DNA from: Lingula anatina
Lineage: Eukaryota > Brachiopoda > Lingulata > Lingulida > Lingulidae
Length of the DNA: 49,851 nt
Direction: 5' to 3'
Assembly (NCBI RefSeq): GCF_001039355.2
Contig: NW_019775993.1
Coordinates: 64,379 to 114,229, forward strand
Shown here: piece after piece, positions 49,743 to 49,851 of the stretch
Layout of the letters: each line of letters begins with the position of its first letter
Position numbering within the stretch: the stretch's first letter is position 1
The notes under the pieces: generated by a model
Database searches by the model: none
What the model was told of the DNA's origin: nothing
The model's input: only the letters and a program-made list of their open reading frames with translations
Made by a program: the position numbers and the translations under genes

Positions 49743-49851
49743 CTTGGAACTTGATATGGTGTCTTAGGTGTTTTCTTTCATTGAGACTTGTGTCAGGTGA
49801 AGAATCAATATGAATAGTTTGTGTATTTTATATATTAATATACTAGTACAG

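Larger units (their letters stand above)
47748..49760 (+). other. 3' UTR (end approximate)
   Basis: AT-rich non-coding sequence with no stop-free frame of coding character. It has a (TA)n/(CA)n microsatellite at about 47768-47805, an inverted repeat element at about 48727-48946 and a poly-A run near 49040. The UTR probably ends shortly after the AATAAA at 49737. Earlier polyadenylation cannot be excluded. Confidence 0.65.

Overview
The window is intron-rich, AT-rich animal DNA. Nearly all of it is one + strand gene for a very large type I membrane protein. I traced 77 coding exons between 227 and 47747. All splice sites are GT/AG, the reading frame stays open across every junction, and the exon lengths sum to 13,925 nt, which is 4,640 codons plus a stop after the first split codon. 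The 5' end of the gene (signal peptide, promoter) lies upstream of base 1. The domain family (NIDO-AMOP-VWD, as in MUC4, SUSD2 and coral mucin-like proteins), the many EGF exons with phase 1 introns and the dense short inverted-repeat elements suggest a marine invertebrate such as a lophotrochozoan, cnidarian or invertebrate deuterostome. I cannot fix the phylum from sequence alone.

Layout along the protein. (1) 227-10643: an array of near-identical MAM-like modules, each made of a short exon (120-171 nt, the first MAM motif) and a 333-nt exon (the rest), with three decayed short exons between them. (2) 11219-17992: four more diverged MAM-like modules, two of them a recent duplicate pair. (3) 18453-25541: a micro-exon, an EGF, a further MAM-like module, a linker, five EGFs, a thrombospondin type 1 repeat and three EGFs. 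(4) 25890-33967: NIDO, AMOP and a VWD domain that carries a GDPH motif; a VWD intron holds a TTAA-flanked, piggyBac-like element and an assembly gap. (5) 34170-43762: a cadherin-like domain and 20 EGF domains, mostly calcium-binding type. (6) 43990-47747: a second TSP1, a juxtamembrane region with an RKKR furin-type site, one transmembrane helix and a cytoplasmic tail of about 140 residues. A 3' UTR of about 2 kb follows, with AATAAA at 49737.

The parts read as a long, heavily N-glycosylated, disulfide-rich cell-surface adhesion or mucin-like protein. Two predicted processing sites, GDPH in VWD and RKKR near the membrane, could make it a cleaved, reassociated complex. The cellular role cannot be read from the sequence.

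The introns hold several mobile or foldback elements. Some can be delimited by comparing duplicated introns with and without the insertion. I found no second gene, tRNA, rRNA or CRISPR array.
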